Positions 8,543 to 16,229 of a stretch of DNA of 64,000 nucleotides are shown piece after piece. This stretch comes from Bacteroidota bacterium (lineage in GTDB: Bacteria; Bacteroidota; Bacteroidia; B-17B0; Aurantibacillaceae). Within the stretch, counting starts at the first letter, position 1; every line of letters starts with the position of its first letter. The stretch lies in NCBI GenBank assembly GCA_017303905.1, contig JAFLBH010000001.1, forward strand, positions 721,809-785,808, in the 5' to 3' direction. Made by a program: the position numbers and the translations under genes. Under the pieces are notes generated by a model. That model saw nothing but the letters and a program-made list of their open reading frames with translations. It had not been told where the DNA came from and made no database searches.

Positions 8543-8830
8543 TTACATGTGACCAATTGCATCCGGAATCTGATAGAAAGTAGGATGTCTGTAAACTTTA
8601 TCATTGGCAGGTTCAAAAAATGAGCCCATGTCTTCCGGACTGCTTGCGGTAATCGCAGATGATGGAACTACCCATAAAGCCATTCCTTCATTGCGGCGTG
8701 TATATAAATCGCGCGCATTTTGTAATGCCATCTCTTTATCAAATGCATGTAAACTGCCGCAGTGTACAAACGGTTGTCCCGCTTTCTTTTGCACAAATAC
8801 TTCCCAAAGTGGTCCTTGTGAATCGCTCAT
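8543..8830 (-). CDS. paaB: Phenylacetyl-CoA epoxidase subunit PaaB
   Basis: A 95-residue protein with the full PaaB pattern: WEVFVQKKAGQPFVHCGSLH, then ALQNARDLYTRRNEGMALWV and a C-terminal FFEPANDKVYRHPTFY. PaaB is a small subunit that bridges the PaaA-PaaC heterodimers. It lies 37 bases after paaA and 24 before paaC on the same strand. Confidence 0.96.
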   Translation of the reverse strand: MSDSQGPLWEVFVQKKAGQPFVHCGSLHAFDKEMALQNARDLYTRRNEGMALWVVPSSAITASSPEDMGSFFEPANDKVYRHPTFYQIPDAIGHM

Positions 8831-8867
8831 AATCGTAATTAATTTATTTTTTTATTAAGTATAAAAT

Positions 8868-9806
8868 TTATGCTGCTATTGATTGATTTTGTTTTTTAGC
8901 GTAGGCTGCTGCTGCTTCACGTACCCAAGCGCCATCTTTATGCGCTTTAACGCGTGCGCCTAAACGCTCCTTGTTGCAAGGACCATTGCCGCTAATCACG
9001 TTTTTGAATTCTGTCCAATCCGGTTCACTGAAATCGTAGCCTTTCTTCGCCTCATTCCATTTTAATTTTGAATCGGGAACAGTTAATCCTAAATATTCTA
9101 CTTGCGGAACAGTTTGATTAACGAAACGCTGACGTAACTGATCGTTGGTTTCACGCTTGATACGCCACTTCATTGCATTTTCACTGTTAGGTGACTCAGC
9201 ATCCGGCGGACCAAACATCATCATTGTTGGAAACCACCAACGATTGATAGCATCTTGTGCCATTGCTTTTTGCTCAGGAGTTCCAAAAGCTAAGTGAGTC
9301 ATGATTTCATAACCCTGGCGTTGATGAAAACTTTCTTCCTTGCAAATTCTCACCATTGCCCGTGCATACGGACCGTAAGAAGTACGCTGCAACATTACCT
9401 GATTCATAATGGCTGCGCCATCAACTAACCATCCAATGGCACCAATGTCGGCCCAAGTAAGAGTAGGGTAATTGAAGATGGAAGAGTATTTTGCTTTTCC
9501 TGTATGTAAATTATCTAATAATTCATCACGGCTGATTCCTAAAGTTTCAGCAGCAGTGTAAAGGTATAATCCGTGTCCGCCTTCGTCTTGTACTTTTGCT
9601 AATAAAACTTTTTTTGCACGCAAACTAGGGGCACGTGTAATCCAATTACCTTCAGGTAGCATGCCAACAATTTCAGAATGGGCATGCTGAGAAACCTGAC
9701 GAATCAAATGTTTACGGTAGTTCTCCGGCATCCAATCTTTTGGTTCAATCATTTCGTTTTTTGCCAATTTGGCTTCAAACAAATCTTCATAGGTTTTATT
9801 TTCCAT
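8868..9806 (-). CDS. paaA: Phenylacetyl-CoA epoxidase catalytic subunit PaaA
   Basis: A 312-residue ferritin-like di-iron oxygenase subunit that forms the 1,2-epoxide of phenylacetyl-CoA. Conserved parts include [18 protein letters not shown], the iron-site helices around [17 protein letters not shown] and [14 protein letters not shown], and [14 protein letters not shown]. An in-frame TTG at 9830 would add eight residues, but that codon lies inside the likely -7 promoter box (9828-9835), so the ATG at 9806 is used. It is the first gene of the paa cluster. No paaE, paaG, paaZ or paaK is in the window, so the rest of the pathway must be elsewhere. Confidence 0.96.
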   Translation of the reverse strand: MENKTYEDLFEAKLAKNEMIEPKDWMPENYRKHLIRQVSQHAHSEIVGMLPEGNWITRAPSLRAKKVLLAKVQDEGGHGLYLYTAAETLGISRDELLDNLHTGKAKYSSIFNYPTLTWADIGAIGWLVDGAAIMNQVMLQRTSYGPYARAMVRICKEESFHQRQGYEIMTHLAFGTPEQKAMAQDAINRWWFPTMMMFGPPDAESPNSENAMKWRIKRETNDQLRQRFVNQTVPQVEYLGLTVPDSKLKWNEAKKGYDFSEPDWTEFKNVISGNGPCNKERLGARVKAHKDGAWVREAAAAYAKKQNQSIAA

Positions 9807-9827
9807 AACCGTTTTTGAATAGACAAA

Positions 9828-9858
9828 CAAATTTAATGTAAAATGGGTTCAAAACAAG
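9828..9858 (-). promoter_or_regulatory. Likely Bacteroidota-type promoter for the paa cluster
   Basis: Read on the minus strand, CTTG (9855-9858) is followed after 19 bases by TAAATTTG (9828-9835), a match to the TAnnTTTG -7 box with a near-match -33 box. The paaA ATG lies 21 bases past the box. This also argues against the longer paaA start. Confidence 0.45.
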
Positions 9859-9870
9859 CTTAAAATACAA

Positions 9871-9910
9871 GGTTTTTCGTCCGAAAACCCCCGTAAATCG
9901 CCGTATTTAC
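9871..9910. promoter_or_regulatory. Two adjacent inverted repeats between the oxidoreductase gene and paaA
   Basis: GTAAAT (9893-9898) and ATTTAC (9905-9910) form a perfect six-base inverted repeat with a six-base loop. GGTTTT (9871-9876) and AAAACC (9884-9889) form a second one. They lie just after the stop of the upstream gene and just before the predicted paa promoter, so they could be a weak terminator or an operator for a paa regulator. Confidence 0.3.
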
Positions 9911-9913
9911 TTC

Positions 9914-11281
9914 TTATGCGGGAAATTTTGCCAGAAGGTCGGGATATATCTCTTCCGGTTTATGTCCGCAACTGTATTTAGTGGAGTGCTGACCGAATAC
10001 CAGATTTTTGTAACGGGAGAACATTTCCGGTTTTTCTAAAAGCTCGAGAAATTCCGAATATTTTGCGTGTTGCGAAAAGAAATCTCCTGCTAAAAGATAA
10101 TGAACAAGTGCAAACGCTTGCTCGTGCTGTAAATGTGCCATTTTGGAATGTGTACCCAATGCAGCCATGTCTAATTTATCAGGATTATAAAAAAGGCGCA
10201 CAAATTTTTCCACTAAACTATAGGCTCCGTTGATTTCTCCGTACACTTTGTCAAAGCCAAGATTTAAATCAGTGCCATTGGAAAAATTTTCAATTAATTT
10301 TTCGCAAAGTACATAAGCACTTTTCATACCCATGTAAATTCCACTTGAGAAAATAGGATCTAAAAACGCAACGCTATCGCCAAGAATGGCAAAGTCTTTT
10401 CCGTATTGTTCGGAAGAATAGTATGAAAAATCAGAAACGGTAATTACAGGTTGTACTTTTCTTGCTTCGTGTAAAATTTCCTGTGCTTTTGCAGCCTGCG
10501 AAAGCTCGCACATGTATAATTCTTCCTGCCAATTTTTTACTTTCTTCTTCGCTAATTCATTTCTGCGTTTTTTCACATAATCAGCATTAAGTGCAACACC
10601 CACACTGAGGCGGTCACTCTCGAGAGGAATCATCCAAATCCATCCTTTCTTTTCCCCACCTAAATAAACGATTTGAATTAAGCCTTCATTTAAAGCCTCA
10701 TCGTATTTAACGCCTTTCCAATGACAGGCAAAAGCGGCACGGCTCATGCCTTCGTATTGAACTTTTGTTTTATTCTTATTTGGAAGAAAACAATCCTGTC
10801 CGCTAGCGTCAATTAGAAACTTAGCCTTAACAGATCCGGTATTCTGCTTATTTCGGTAATGAATCTGATGAATATTGTTTTCGTCTTTTTCCGTTTTTGT
10901 TACCAGATGTTCTTGTCGCGTGTCAGCTCCTTTTGATTGTGCGAAATTGAGTAACATTTCATCGAATTCTGCCCTCAGAACATGAAATGATAAAAAACTT
11001 TCATCATGTATAACATGACCGAAGCACCAAATAGATTGTGTGGTATTATCGATGCTAGTAAATTGTACGCCCGGTTTTCGGGAGAAGCGACGTTTCATTT
11101 CTTCCAGTAAACCAAGGTCTTTGAATATTCCGTGGCAAAAAGGTAAGAGAGATTCACCAACGTGATCACGAGGAAATTTTTCACGTTCAAAAACAATGAC
11201 TTTTAATCCGGCGCGTGCTAATAGGGTAGCAGCGGTTGAACCAACCGGACCACCACCAATTATGGCCACATCGTAAATCAT
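9914..11281 (-). CDS. FAD-dependent oxidoreductase, flavin-dependent halogenase-like
   Basis: A 455-residue flavoprotein. The dinucleotide fold GGGPVGSTAATLLARAG (about 9-25) is followed by EREKFPRDHVGESLLP (33-48). At 214-219 stands WIWMIP, an exact match to the W-x-W-x-I-P signature used to recognise flavin-dependent halogenases; K69 in FSRKPGVQF lies where halogenases keep their catalytic lysine; FLDPIFSSG resembles the F-x-x-P-x-S-x-G block. These enzymes take FADH2 from a partner reductase and form HOCl or HOBr. Geranylgeranyl-reductase-like and other monooxygenases share much of this, so halogenation is unproven. The gene starts nine bases after ispG and is likely co-transcribed with it; paaA follows downstream on the same strand. 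Confidence 0.7.
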   Translation of the reverse strand: MIYDVAIIGGGPVGSTAATLLARAGLKVIVFEREKFPRDHVGESLLPFCHGIFKDLGLLEEMKRRFSRKPGVQFTSIDNTTQSIWCFGHVIHDESFLSFHVLRAEFDEMLLNFAQSKGADTRQEHLVTKTEKDENNIHQIHYRNKQNTGSVKAKFLIDASGQDCFLPNKNKTKVQYEGMSRAAFACHWKGVKYDEALNEGLIQIVYLGGEKKGWIWMIPLESDRLSVGVALNADYVKKRRNELAKKKVKNWQEELYMCELSQAAKAQEILHEARKVQPVITVSDFSYYSSEQYGKDFAILGDSVAFLDPIFSSGIYMGMKSAYVLCEKLIENFSNGTDLNLGFDKVYGEINGAYSLVEKFVRLFYNPDKLDMAALGTHSKMAHLQHEQAFALVHYLLAGDFFSQHAKYSEFLELLEKPEMFSRYKNLVFGQHSTKYSCGHKPEEIYPDLLAKFPA

Positions 11282-11290
11282 AGTACTAAT

Positions 11291-13234
11291 TTAAGGTTTT
11301 TCTACCCAATCGCCATGCTCTTTTATTAAAGCAATGAGTTCATCAACGGCAGTTTCACTGGTAATATTTTTCTTTACCACTTCTTTGCCTTTGTAAAGCG
11401 AGATTTTATTTTCACCGGTTCCCACATATCCATAATCAGCATCGGCCATTTCACCCGGACCATTAACAATGCAACCCATGATGCCGATTTTTACTCCTTT
11501 TAAGTGATGTGTGCGTTCTCTGATTTTTTGCGTGGTTTCTTGTAAATCGAAGAGGGTACGACCGCAACTCGGACAAGAAATGTATTCGGTTTTACTAATG
11601 CGCGTGCGTGTAGCTTGTAATATTCCAAATGAAGTAGAGTTGCAAACCTGAGTAGAAACGCAGTCCTTTTGTTTAATCCAAATTCCATCTCCGAAGCCAT
11701 CGAGTAATAATCCTCCCAGGTCGGTTGCACTGAATAATTGAAATTGCGATTCGTTTAAACCAATAAAGTTCCGTTTGATGATAACAGGAATATTACACTT
11801 GTTTAATTCTAACTCGATGAACAGTCGGCGCAGTTCCGGCATCGCATGTTCATTAAAAGTATCGGCAATTAGAACAACTGATTTTTCAGCATTAATTCGC
11901 TGAATAAAATCCTTTGTTAAAGATGGAAGTTCAACGGCTACAAAGTTTAATTCATCTGATTTTTCAGAAGCCTTGAAATATTCTTCGGCGCAAAACAAAG
12001 GGTAGGAGCGGTCTTTATGTTTTACTTTTTTCCAAATTTCGGAATTGTAAATAAGGCCTAATGTTCCGGGAATTTCGAAATCTGCTATTTTATCGCCGCA
12101 GTAAATATAATCGACAGCTAAATCTGTCAGATTCCATTTATCTTGCGGTACAGAATAATTATAACCAACGCCGAATAAAGAAGCAGGCGTAATTTCTTCT
12201 TTCATTGAGTAATCTGCGATTACGCGGGGCACATGGTGATTTCCGAGATTTATGACTTCACGCGTTTTTCTTCTTTCGTACTCAAACGGATTATATGGTA
12301 ATGAAGCTGAATTTTCTAGTTCCGGAATAGTTTTATGATTTTTTCGATTCGAATAGCGTTCAACTAGATTTTTAGCAACCGGAATTTCAAATTCAGGCTC
12401 TTCAGTTAATGAAACACGAACAGTATCACCTAATCCATCTTCTAATAAAGTACCGATTCCGACTGCTGATTTAATTCGGCCATCTTCACCATCACCCGCT
12501 TCTGTAACGCCTAAGTGTAAAGGATAATTTCTTTGAGTCTCCATCATCTTCGCAACCAACAAACGATAAGCTTGCACCATCACTTGTGTGTTGCTTGCTT
12601 TCATGGAAATAACAATGTTATAATAATTGTTTTCTTCGCAAATGCGTAAAAATTCAAATGCGCTTTCTACCATTCCTAAAGGAGTATCGCCGTAACGACT
12701 TAAAATCCGATCGCTTAATGAACCGTGATTGGTGCCGATGCGCATAGCGGTTCCGTATTCTTTACAAATTTTCACCAAGGGAGTGAAGCGCGTACGTATT
12801 CTTTCTAATTCCGCTTCGTATGCTGCGTCGGTATAATCGATGGTTTCAAATTTCTTTTTATCGGCATAATTCCCGGGATTTACACGCACTTTTTCAATAA
12901 CACGTGCTGCAAACTCGGCGGCATTTGGGGTAAAATGTATATCCGCGCAGATAGGCGTGTTATAGCCTTTTGCTTTCAATTCTTTTTTTATCAGTTCCAG
13001 ATTTTTTGCCTCGTTTAAGCTCGGAGCAGTAATGCGCACCAACTCACAACCGGCTTCAATCATGCGAATACTTTGCTCCACCGTAGCTTTGGTGTTCATC
13101 GTATCAGTAGTGGTCATACTTTGTACGCGAATGGGATGATGAGCACCCATTAATAAATCCCCAATTTTAACCTCACGGGTTACAAAGCGACTATATTGTG
13201 TAAGACTATTGCAGTATGGTAAAATCGTCGACAT
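11291..13234 (-). CDS. ispG: 4-hydroxy-3-methylbut-2-enyl diphosphate synthase IspG (GcpE), long form
   Basis: A 647-residue enzyme of the MEP isoprenoid pathway; it reduces 2-C-methyl-D-erythritol 2,4-cyclodiphosphate to HMBPP. The TIM-barrel part opens with IGDLLMGAHHPIRVQSMTTTD, and the C-terminal Fe-S domain holds CPSCGRTLFDL and GIMGCIVNGPGEMADADYG, supplying the three cysteine ligands and the catalytic glutamate. It is far longer than the approximately 370-residue proteobacterial enzyme because of the extra middle domain (roughly residues 300-560) seen in Bacteroidota, Chlamydia and plants. The ATG has a TAnnTTTG-type box just upstream, so it may be transcribed independently of the glycosidase genes before it. 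Confidence 0.97.
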   Translation of the reverse strand: MSTILPYCNSLTQYSRFVTREVKIGDLLMGAHHPIRVQSMTTTDTMNTKATVEQSIRMIEAGCELVRITAPSLNEAKNLELIKKELKAKGYNTPICADIHFTPNAAEFAARVIEKVRVNPGNYADKKKFETIDYTDAAYEAELERIRTRFTPLVKICKEYGTAMRIGTNHGSLSDRILSRYGDTPLGMVESAFEFLRICEENNYYNIVISMKASNTQVMVQAYRLLVAKMMETQRNYPLHLGVTEAGDGEDGRIKSAVGIGTLLEDGLGDTVRVSLTEEPEFEIPVAKNLVERYSNRKNHKTIPELENSASLPYNPFEYERRKTREVINLGNHHVPRVIADYSMKEEITPASLFGVGYNYSVPQDKWNLTDLAVDYIYCGDKIADFEIPGTLGLIYNSEIWKKVKHKDRSYPLFCAEEYFKASEKSDELNFVAVELPSLTKDFIQRINAEKSVVLIADTFNEHAMPELRRLFIELELNKCNIPVIIKRNFIGLNESQFQLFSATDLGGLLLDGFGDGIWIKQKDCVSTQVCNSTSFGILQATRTRISKTEYISCPSCGRTLFDLQETTQKIRERTHHLKGVKIGIMGCIVNGPGEMADADYGYVGTGENKISLYKGKEVVKKNITSETAVDELIALIKEHGDWVEKP

Positions 13235-13245
13235 TTATTCTAAAA

Positions 13246-13253
13246 CAAAGTTA
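13246..13253 (-). promoter_or_regulatory. Possible -7 promoter box for ispG
   Basis: On the minus strand TAACTTTG matches TAnnTTTG, 11 bases before the ispG ATG, within the 46-base gap after the GH92 gene. No convincing -33 TTTG is found at the usual spacing, so the call is weak. Confidence 0.3.
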
Positions 13254-13280
13254 CGGTAAAAAGGTTGACGGTAAAGGTAT

Positions 13281-16211
13281 TTATTTTACCTCAATTTCAT
13301 CAATAAAAATAAAGGCATCACCTCCGGCTCCAAGATGCCAATCCGGAAGTTTTCCAAAGTTTTTCGCTTTAAACTTTACATATCGGGCATTTTGCGTTTT
13401 CGGCAAGTGGTATTCAAATTTTTTAATTTGAGGAGTGTAATCACTGGCCGGGACAGGATTTGAAATTTTCCCAACGGAAGTATATTTCTTGCCGTCTTTT
13501 GAAACAAAGTACTCTATTTCGGTTGGTAAAACAATCCAGGCACGCGTGTCTTGTAGATAATTTCCGGACACAATACTAACGGTTTGCTCCTTGCCCAAAT
13601 CAATTATTGCTTCAAAATCCTGACTTTGGTAACCCTGCCACTCACCCTTCCGCCAGTTTACATCGCCGTTTATTCCGTCAATTATTCCTTCAGGCCCTCC
13701 TGCTGAATATTGCAGATTATATTTACAATTGAGCATTAATTTCCAATTATGAGGCATTTTATAAAAACGTGCAACTGTAGTTTTGCTGCTGTCATTTTCG
13801 AAGTAAACTTTGGTTTTTATAGTACAACTACTATCGATATTAAATGGTTTAAAATAGAGCGGAGATGTTTTAGCTGGCTCACTTCCGTTTGTTGTATAGG
13901 CAATATTTACGTTTGGAAGGTTGCAACTAATACTGATTTCTTGCTTCTCTTTGAATGACTTTGATAAACTTCCTATTACAGGAGCCGGTATAATCGGGTA
14001 GTGATTAACTCTGGTGTGAGGTCGATGCATCGTTTTGTTGCCATATTCTATAGAATCGTTTTGGGTGTTGTATACAAAAGTTAATTTAGTACCATTCTCA
14101 ATGATTTGGTGTGGAATGGAGGAGCGATATATTTTTTTATCATTAAGCATAACAGCTGTTAATTTATTTTCGCTACCTAAAGAAGTTTTGGGTGATTGAA
14201 TGATAAATGTTTTTCCATTTTCAAGATTTATTTTGATGGATTCAAAAATAGGTTCACTCAATGTATACATTGGAATTCCGGGGGTAACCGGATAAAATCC
14301 CATTGAGCTAAATACATACCAGGCACTCATTTGTCCGCAATCTTCATTGCCAATTAATCCATCCGGTGCGTTTTTATAAAATTCATTCAAAATACGGTTT
14401 GTAATTGCGATTGTTTTGTGAGGTTTACCAACATAGTTATACAAATAGGCCATATGATGGCTGGGTTCGTTCCCATGAGCATATTGTCCTATGAGTCCTG
14501 TTATATCTGCTTGTTCACGCCCTGTAGTTTTAGAAGAAGTTGAAAAGAGTTCATCTAATTTTTTTTCAAATGCAGCATCTCCGCCATGAAGTTTAATTAA
14601 TCCATCCATGTCATGAGGAACATAAAAAGAATATTGCCAACTGTTGGCTTCTGTGTAATGATTATTTACTTCGCAAGGATCAAACGGGCTTAACCAATTT
14701 CCGTTTTTTCTAGGGCGCATAAAGCCGCTCGAAGGATCAAAAAGATTTTTGTAGGATTGCGCGCGCTTCATGTAGATTTTGTAATCTTCGTTTTTACCAA
14801 GCTTTTGAGCCATCTGAGCAATACACCAATCATCATAGGCATATTCGAGCGTTTTAGAAACACTTTCCGGCTCATCATCTACTTGTAAATATCCGTTCTG
14901 AATATAAGCAGGTTGCCCGAAACCCGTATAGTTTGAGGCGGCCTTCATGGCGTTAAATATTACAACTGTATCGAAATCATTAATGCCTTTTAAAAATGCA
15001 TCCGAAATTACGGAAACAGAATGGTACCCAATCATACAATCGGTTTCATTGGAAGACAACTCCCATACGGGTAATCTTCTCGCCTCATCATAATTCCAAA
15101 AAAAAGTGTGTATGAAGTCTCGGGTGCGTTTTTTATCGATGATAGTAAATAATGGGTGCAATGCTCTATAGGTATCCCACAATGAGAAAACATTATAATG
15201 AATATAACCCTTAGCCTCATGAATTTTATTATCTCTGCCTCTATACCTTCCATCAACATCACTATTTATGCTTGGATGAATCATGCAATGGTATAAGGAA
15301 GTATAAAAAACATTTAACTTTTCCTTATCATTACTTTTAATTTCAATTTTCGATAATTCTTTGTCCCAGGCTTTTTCTGCTTCTGATTTATATTGCTCAA
15401 AATCCCAGTGTGTGGCTTCCGCAGTAAGATTTTTTAAAGCACCATCAGTATCGGCGCCTGATAGAGCCACTTTTATCATGAGTGGTTTTTTGTCACTAAC
15501 ATCAAATTCAAACACTACACCTTGTGCCATCTCACGTTTGCGTTTATCGAGCGAATCTTTTAAAGTTTTGTTTAACGCGTACTTAACTTTTTTAAATGGC
15601 TTCGAAAATTTTATAATAAAATAGATATGCTGTTCTTTAGCCCATGCTTCGCTTACGCGAAAACCGGAAATCGTTACGCTGTCTAAAACACGAATATTAC
15701 TCGATAAAGTTTTATCACGATGTAGAAGATCTAAAACAACATTCGCTTTTTGTACATCCGGAAAAACGTATTGGTGAATTCCCGTACGTAATGTTGTGGT
15801 TAATTTTGCTTGTATGTTATCATCATTTAATAGAACTTCATAGTATCCTGCACTTGCTTTTTCATTTGTATGCGAAAACTTGGAGGAATAGATTTTGTTA
15901 TCTGCGCTTGGTGTACCAATTGTTGGCATCAACAAAATATCACCCCAGTCGCTTACACCTGTACCGCTTAAGTGCGTGTGTGAAAAGCCGTAGATGATGC
16001 TATCGCTATAATGATAACCGCCACAACCGTCCCAACTGCCGTCAATTCGTGTATCAGGACTTAACTGCACCATACCAAAAGGCATCACTGCTCCGGGAAA
16101 AGTATGACCATGTCCGCCTGTTCCAATAAAAGGATTTACATACTGCGAAAAATTTTGTCCGAAAATTTGCAGTTGCAATAAAGTAAATGCGTAAATAAAA
16201 AGTTTTTTCAC
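13281..16211 (-). CDS. GH92 alpha-mannosidase with C-terminal carbohydrate-binding modules
   Basis: A 976-residue exported exo-alpha-mannosidase. A GTG start gives a signal peptide ending IFGQ. The GH92 opening NPFIGTGGHGHTFPGA (about 27-42) and PFGMVQLSPDTR are present, as are the catalytic-domain blocks HGNEPSHHMAYLYNYVG and GNEDCGQMSAWYVFSSMGFY. After the catalytic part (about 740 residues) come a short beta-sandwich with chitobiase-C-like sequence (YTTNGSEPAKTSPLY) and a final F5/8 type C discoidin-like module, which may hold the enzyme on glycans. GH92 enzymes are calcium-dependent and remove alpha-linked mannose from N-glycans. It is the last gene of the sugar operon, 18 bases after the beta-mannosidase. 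Confidence 0.95.
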   Translation of the reverse strand: MKKLFIYAFTLLQLQIFGQNFSQYVNPFIGTGGHGHTFPGAVMPFGMVQLSPDTRIDGSWDGCGGYHYSDSIIYGFSHTHLSGTGVSDWGDILLMPTIGTPSADNKIYSSKFSHTNEKASAGYYEVLLNDDNIQAKLTTTLRTGIHQYVFPDVQKANVVLDLLHRDKTLSSNIRVLDSVTISGFRVSEAWAKEQHIYFIIKFSKPFKKVKYALNKTLKDSLDKRKREMAQGVVFEFDVSDKKPLMIKVALSGADTDGALKNLTAEATHWDFEQYKSEAEKAWDKELSKIEIKSNDKEKLNVFYTSLYHCMIHPSINSDVDGRYRGRDNKIHEAKGYIHYNVFSLWDTYRALHPLFTIIDKKRTRDFIHTFFWNYDEARRLPVWELSSNETDCMIGYHSVSVISDAFLKGINDFDTVVIFNAMKAASNYTGFGQPAYIQNGYLQVDDEPESVSKTLEYAYDDWCIAQMAQKLGKNEDYKIYMKRAQSYKNLFDPSSGFMRPRKNGNWLSPFDPCEVNNHYTEANSWQYSFYVPHDMDGLIKLHGGDAAFEKKLDELFSTSSKTTGREQADITGLIGQYAHGNEPSHHMAYLYNYVGKPHKTIAITNRILNEFYKNAPDGLIGNEDCGQMSAWYVFSSMGFYPVTPGIPMYTLSEPIFESIKINLENGKTFIIQSPKTSLGSENKLTAVMLNDKKIYRSSIPHQIIENGTKLTFVYNTQNDSIEYGNKTMHRPHTRVNHYPIIPAPVIGSLSKSFKEKQEISISCNLPNVNIAYTTNGSEPAKTSPLYFKPFNIDSSCTIKTKVYFENDSSKTTVARFYKMPHNWKLMLNCKYNLQYSAGGPEGIIDGINGDVNWRKGEWQGYQSQDFEAIIDLGKEQTVSIVSGNYLQDTRAWIVLPTEIEYFVSKDGKKYTSVGKISNPVPASDYTPQIKKFEYHLPKTQNARYVKFKAKNFGKLPDWHLGAGGDAFIFIDEIEVK

Positions 16212-16229
16212 GACTTGAATTTACGAATA

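Noticed and set aside
9807-9830. Longer paaA start at TTG 9830
   Set aside because: It lies within the predicted -7 box, adds eight residues not typical of PaaA, and the ATG at 9806 gives the normal family start.
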